Assembly (NCBI GenBank): GCA_043805355.1
Contig: JAZDIB010000026.1
Coordinates: 1 to 16,332 of the forward strand
Source of the DNA: JAHJRN01 sp043805355
GTDB taxonomy: Bacteria; Patescibacteriota; Patescibacteriia; 2-12-FULL-60-25
Length of the DNA: 16,332 bases
Reading direction: 5' to 3'
Every line of letters starts with the position of its first letter. Position 1 is the first letter of the stretch. The notes under the pieces were generated by a model. The model did no database searches and was not told the DNA's origin. It was given only the letters and a program-made list of their open reading frames with translations. The position numbers were made by a program, and so were the translations under genes. Shown piece after piece: positions 13,936 through 16,332 of this stretch.

Positions 13936-13964
13936 TTGACGAGTTGCGGTTTTTGCCATACAAA
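13936..13964 (+). promoter_or_regulatory. Promoter of the small gene at 14000
   Basis: TTGACG (13936-13941), a 17-bp spacer, TACAAA (13959-13964): both boxes are identical to the promoter at 6796-6824. It begins 10 nt after the repeat element. Confidence 0.65.
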
Positions 13965-13999
13965 TCCAGCGGAACCTTCACGCGAGAACGGGGTGTCAC

Positions 14000-14248
14000 A
14001 TGAACGAAGACCGTGCTTCTTTCCAAAAACGAGAAGATACGACTCTCACCGCACAACTCGTCCTATTCTCCTTGTTTTTAGTCATCGACGCATATTCACA
14101 CTTCAAGGATTGGAGCACGGGGAACTGGACCATCTTCCTCTTTTTCGCCGCGACGGCGGTCAACCTCGGATATTTTTTGTGGCCAAAGTCTTCAACGAGA
14201 CAATCCGTAACCGACGTCGGTCCGCATTCTCAAGATCGAACGTGCTGA
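14000..14248 (+). CDS. Small two-helix membrane protein
   Basis: 82 residues, family unknown. A short charged N-terminus, membrane segments at about 17-34 and 43-62, and a polar tail. The promoter upstream supports that it is expressed. GGGGTG upstream of the ATG could serve as a ribosome-binding site. It is less GC-rich than its neighbours and sits between two repeat elements, so it may have arrived with them or survived as an island. It does not visibly share the LPWYLD or tail motifs of the proteins at 6364-8131. Confidence 0.6.
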   Translation: MNEDRASFQKREDTTLTAQLVLFSLFLVIDAYSHFKDWSTGNWTIFLFFAATAVNLGYFLWPKSSTRQSVTDVGPHSQDRTC

Positions 14249-14288
14249 GACGCATCATCGCACCGCCCGCCGCGCGCACAAACAATAC

Positions 14289-14320
14289 CCCTCCCGCATC
14301 TCGCTCGCGTGAGGGTTTTT
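14289..14320 (+). terminator. Terminator after the small gene at 14000
   Basis: Stem CCCTC (14289-14293) / GAGGG (14311-14315), one mismatch, then CGC / GCG, a 9-nt loop and TTTTT. It starts 41 nt after the stop codon. Confidence 0.6.
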
Positions 14321-14329
14321 CTATATATC

Positions 14330-14413
14330 TGTCATTCCCGCGGAGGCGGGAATCCAGAATCCGTCAGTCGGATGGATTCCCGACGTCGCCACGCAGGCTC
14401 CTCGGGAATGACA
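14330..14413. repeat. MITE/REP-like palindromic element, type TGTCATTCCCG
   Basis: 84 bp with perfect 11-bp terminal inverted repeats TGTCATTCCCG (14330-14340) and CGGGAATGACA (14403-14413). Inside, CGGAGGCGGGAATCCA and TGGATTCCCG add further inverted pairing. This is a widely distributed bacterial repeat form (GTCATTCCCGCG...). It lies just past the convergent ends of the small gene and proS and may act as a terminator for proS. Confidence 0.85.
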
Positions 14414-14437
14414 ATGGTGGATGGATGACGTTCGCGA

Positions 14438-15895
14438 TCAGTACGCTTTCGCGAAGATGACGCGACCTTCGGAGGTCTTGCCGCAGAGGAGGCATGCACC
14501 CTTCTCCGACGGCCTGTCGGACGGGATGCAACGGATGGTCGCCTTCGTCTCTTCCTTGATCTTCGCCTCGCACTCCGCGCCGCCGCACCAATGCGCGAGC
14601 AGGAAGTGCCCTTCGAGCTTCTCCTTGAACGCGTCGTAGTCCTCGACCGTGAGCGTGTTCGCCTCGCGGAACGCGCGCGCCCGCTCGAGCAGGTTCGTCT
14701 GAATCTGGGCGAGCATGTCCGTGACGGCGTCGACGAGGCTCTCCTCGGAGAGCGCCTGCTTCTCTGACGTGTCGCGCCGCGCGACCGTCACCTGGTTCGC
14801 GGCCAGGTCCTTGGGACCGATCTCGATGCGCATCGGCACGCCCTTCTTCTCCCATTCGAAGAACTTCGCGCCCGGCCGCATCGTGTCGCGGCTGTCGATC
14901 TTCACGCGCAGGCCCTTCTCGACGAGCAGGCCCGAGATCTCCGTCGCCTTCTCCATCACCGCATCGCGGTCCGCGTCGTTGCCGATGGGGATGATGACGA
15001 CCTGGAACGGCGCGAGGGACGGCGGCAGGACCAGCCCCTTGTCGTCGCCATGCGCCATGATGAGCGCGCCCACGAGCCGCGTGGAGACACCCCAGCTCGT
15101 CTGCCAGGCGTAGTGTTCGGTCTTGTCCGCGTCGAGGAACTTCACGTTGAACGGCTTGGCGAAATTCTGCCCGAGCATGTGGGAGGTGCCGGCCTGAAGC
15201 GCCTTGCCGTCCTGCATCATGGCCTCGATGCAATACGTCCGCACCGCGCCGGCGAACCGCTCGGAATCGCTCTTGAGTCCCGGAATGGTCGGCACGGACA
15301 TCACCTTCTCCGCGAAGTCCTGGTACACGCCGAGCATGGTCTTGGTGAACGCCTCGGCCTCGTCCTCGGTCGCGTGGACCGTGTGCCCTTCCTGCCACAG
15401 AAACTCGGTCGTGCGCAGGAAGAGGCGCGTGCGCTTCTCCCACCGGACGACGTTGGCCCACTGGTTGATGAGGAGCGGCAGGTCGCGGTACGACTGCACC
15501 CATTTGGAATACACCTCGTAGATGATGGTCTCGGACGTGGGACGAATCACCAGCGGCTCGTCGAGCAGTTCGCCGCCGGCATGCGTCACGACCGCGACCT
15601 CGGGCGCAAAGCCCTCGACATGCTTGGCCTCGCGCGTCAGGAGGCTCTGCGGGATGAACAGCGGGAAGTACGCGTTCACGACGCCCTTGGCCTTGAAACG
15701 ACGGTCGAGATCCTGCTGCATGATCTCCCAGATGGCGTAGCCGTACGGCTTGATGACCATGCACCCGCGCACCGGCGAATGCTCCGCCAGGTCCGCCTGC
15801 TCCACCACCTCCTGGTACCACGCAGAGAAGTCCTCGCCGCGGGGCGTCAGCGCCTTCGTCGCACCAGAGTCCGCTTCAAATCGTTTCGTCGTCAT
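14438..15895 (-). CDS. proS: Prolyl-tRNA synthetase, archaeal/eukaryotic type
   Basis: 485 residues. It charges tRNA-Pro with proline. The class II motifs are present: motif 2 around VVRWEKRTRLFLRTTEFLWQ (149-168), TSE at 120-122 (RPTSETIIY), and motif 3 in the GWGVSTR...GLVLPP region. There is no bacterial-type editing insert, and the C-terminus carries four cysteines (HWCGGAEC...LLCG region) that probably bind zinc, then ends in Tyr, all typical of the short archaeal-type enzyme. The start at 15895 (MTTKRF) lies 9 nt after the -10 box; an upstream in-frame GTG at 15904 would abut the -10 box and is less likely. Confidence 0.95.
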   Translation of the reverse strand: MTTKRFEADSGATKALTPRGEDFSAWYQEVVEQADLAEHSPVRGCMVIKPYGYAIWEIMQQDLDRRFKAKGVVNAYFPLFIPQSLLTREAKHVEGFAPEVAVVTHAGGELLDEPLVIRPTSETIIYEVYSKWVQSYRDLPLLINQWANVVRWEKRTRLFLRTTEFLWQEGHTVHATEDEAEAFTKTMLGVYQDFAEKVMSVPTIPGLKSDSERFAGAVRTYCIEAMMQDGKALQAGTSHMLGQNFAKPFNVKFLDADKTEHYAWQTSWGVSTRLVGALIMAHGDDKGLVLPPSLAPFQVVIIPIGNDADRDAVMEKATEISGLLVEKGLRVKIDSRDTMRPGAKFFEWEKKGVPMRIEIGPKDLAANQVTVARRDTSEKQALSEESLVDAVTDMLAQIQTNLLERARAFREANTLTVEDYDAFKEKLEGHFLLAHWCGGAECEAKIKEETKATIRCIPSDRPSEKGACLLCGKTSEGRVIFAKAY

Positions 15896-15904
15896 ATGCG
15901 GCAC

Positions 15905-15933
15905 AGGTTATCGGAAACGCCCATAAAAAACAA
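15905..15933 (-). promoter_or_regulatory. proS promoter, near-leaderless
   Basis: TTGTTT (15933-15928), a 17-bp spacer, TAACCT (15910-15905), then 9 nt to the ATG. No Shine-Dalgarno sequence. Confidence 0.6.
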
Positions 15934-15975
15934 CGGTCGGAGACGCGGAAGGATCGGCGTGTGCCGAAACACGAA

Positions 15976-15994
15976 ACCCGCCGGGATGGCGGGT
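15976..15994 (-). terminator. Terminator of tRNA-Lys
   Basis: Stem ACCCGCC / GGCGGGT with a 5-nt loop, followed on the minus strand by TTTCGTGTTT. It starts 7 nt after the tRNA's CCA end and uses the same 7-bp stem as the terminators at 6736, 7292 and 8131. Confidence 0.75.
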
Positions 15995-16001
15995 GTCGTG
16001 A

Positions 16002-16077
16002 TGGTGCGTCGGCTGGGGGTCGAACCCAGGACCTTGGGCTTAAGAGGCCCCTGCTCTACCAGCTGAGCTACCGACGC
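16002..16077 (-). tRNA. tRNA-Lys (anticodon CTT)
   Basis: 76 nt including an encoded CCA end. Acceptor stem GCGTCGG / CCGACGC with discriminator A; D arm GCTC / GAGC; anticodon loop CTCTTAA, anticodon CTT reading AAG; T arm CTGGG-TTCGACC-CCCAG. The first anticodon-stem pair (27-43) is a G-A mismatch; otherwise the cloverleaf is standard. Confidence 0.95.
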
Positions 16078-16087
16078 AAGTGAGGCA

Positions 16088-16116
16088 ATTGTGGACGAAC
16101 AAGCGTTAGGACACAA
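16088..16116 (-). promoter_or_regulatory. tRNA-Lys proximal promoter
   Basis: TTGTGT (16116-16111), a 17-bp spacer, CACAAT (16093-16088), ending 10 nt before the tRNA 5' end. Confidence 0.5.
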
Positions 16117-16128
16117 GGGCCGAATGTC

Positions 16129-16158
16129 GCGTCGGCACGAGTCCTCGAGTACCGACGC
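16129..16158 (-). pseudogene. Collapsed tRNA-Lys-like remnant (acceptor-stem hairpin)
   Basis: On the minus strand: GCGTCGG-TA, 14 nt that fold as CGAG-GA-CTCG, then CCGACGC. The two 7-nt acceptor halves are identical to those of the tRNA-Lys next door, and the match continues 5 nt upstream (a 14-nt duplicate CACTTGCGTCGGTA). It looks like a second tRNA-Lys copy that lost its D, anticodon and T arms. Confidence 0.5.
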
Positions 16159-16181
16159 AAGTGTGGTAGAAAAGCGCAGGG

Positions 16182-16210
16182 AGCATACGGAATTTCCCCA
16201 TGTCCGTCAA
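16182..16210 (-). promoter_or_regulatory. Distal promoter toward tRNA-Lys
   Basis: TTGACG (16210-16205), a 17-bp spacer, TATGCT (16187-16182), on the minus strand. It reads through the collapsed tRNA hairpin into tRNA-Lys and is a better match to consensus than the proximal promoter. Confidence 0.6.
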
Positions 16211-16224
16211 GGTCGGTGCGACCC

Positions 16225-16253
16225 TTGTCGATTCCGACGATTCCGGCTATCAT
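16225..16253 (+). promoter_or_regulatory. tRNA-Arg promoter
   Basis: TTGTCG (16225-16230), a 17-bp spacer, TATCAT (16248-16253), ending 13 nt before the tRNA. Confidence 0.65.
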
Positions 16254-16266
16254 CGCCTGGCATCGC

Positions 16267-16332
16267 GCGCCCCTAGCTCAGCTGGATAGAGCGCTTCCCT
16301 CCGAAGGAAGAGGTCAGACGTTCGAATCGTCT
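16267..16332 (+). tRNA. tRNA-Arg (anticodon CCG), 3' end beyond the window
   Basis: The first 66 nt are present: acceptor 5' half GCGCCCC, D arm GCTC / GAGC, anticodon stem CTTCC / GGAAG with loop CTCCGAA (anticodon CCG, reading CGG), T arm AGACG-TTCGAAT-CGTCT. The 3' acceptor half lies past the window end. Confidence 0.92.

Noticed and set aside
14330..14413. tRNA or structured RNA gene
   Set aside because: The palindrome and ends match a dispersed MITE/REP-type repeat, not a cloverleaf.
15896..15904. GTG start three codons upstream of proS
   Set aside because: It would directly abut the -10 box; ATG at 15895 fits the promoter better.
16091..16276. 61-codon open frame across the tRNA spacer
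   Set aside because: It covers both tRNA promoters and the start of tRNA-Arg; no ribosome-binding site.

Overview
GC-rich chromosomal window from a bacterium. It carries two thirds of an ordinary core-gene set (trxA-trxB, infB, truB, rny, ymdB, an HU gene, pilT, proS, two tRNAs), interleaved with accessory material. Several traits together suggest a Patescibacteria (CPR)-like lineage: a short IF2, a truncated TruB with little or no PUA domain, an archaeal-type ProRS, RNase Y, a PilT-type ATPase and many small unknown membrane proteins. This placement is an inference; there is no rRNA or marker set here to settle it.

Layout. 1-541: an IS200-type transposon (one tnpA between two near-identical hairpins). 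562-3976, minus strand: infB, then trxA-trxB as a two-gene operon. 4011-5616: a 493-residue protein of unknown function with its own promoter and terminator. 5615-6309: truB. 6317-8184: a run of four small predicted membrane proteins in promoter-gene-terminator cassettes whose flanks have been duplicated. 8191-9938: rny behind a long leader that can fold. 9981-11462, convergent: a radical SAM protein whose core is AT-richer than everything around it. 11495-13813: ymdB, HU gene, pilT. 13851-14413: two different MITE/REP-like palindromic repeats flanking a small two-helix membrane protein. 14438-15933, minus: proS. 15976-16332: divergent tRNA-Lys(CTT) and tRNA-Arg(CCG; cut by the window end) with a collapsed tRNA-like hairpin between them.

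How it works together. The core genes cover translation (IF2, ProRS, TruB, tRNAs), RNA turnover and its usual partner (RNase Y, YmdB), redox balance (thioredoxin system), nucleoid structure (HU) and pilus retraction (PilT). The most striking signal is regulatory. Readable sigma-70-like promoters, mostly with a 17-bp spacer, precede nearly every gene. For infB, trxA, truB, the radical SAM gene, ymdB and proS the -10 box ends only 6-9 nt before the start codon, which implies leaderless or near-leaderless mRNAs. The small membrane-protein genes and the unknown 493-residue gene instead have a short leader with a Shine-Dalgarno sequence. rny alone has a long, foldable leader. No CRISPR array, defence island or phage module was seen.
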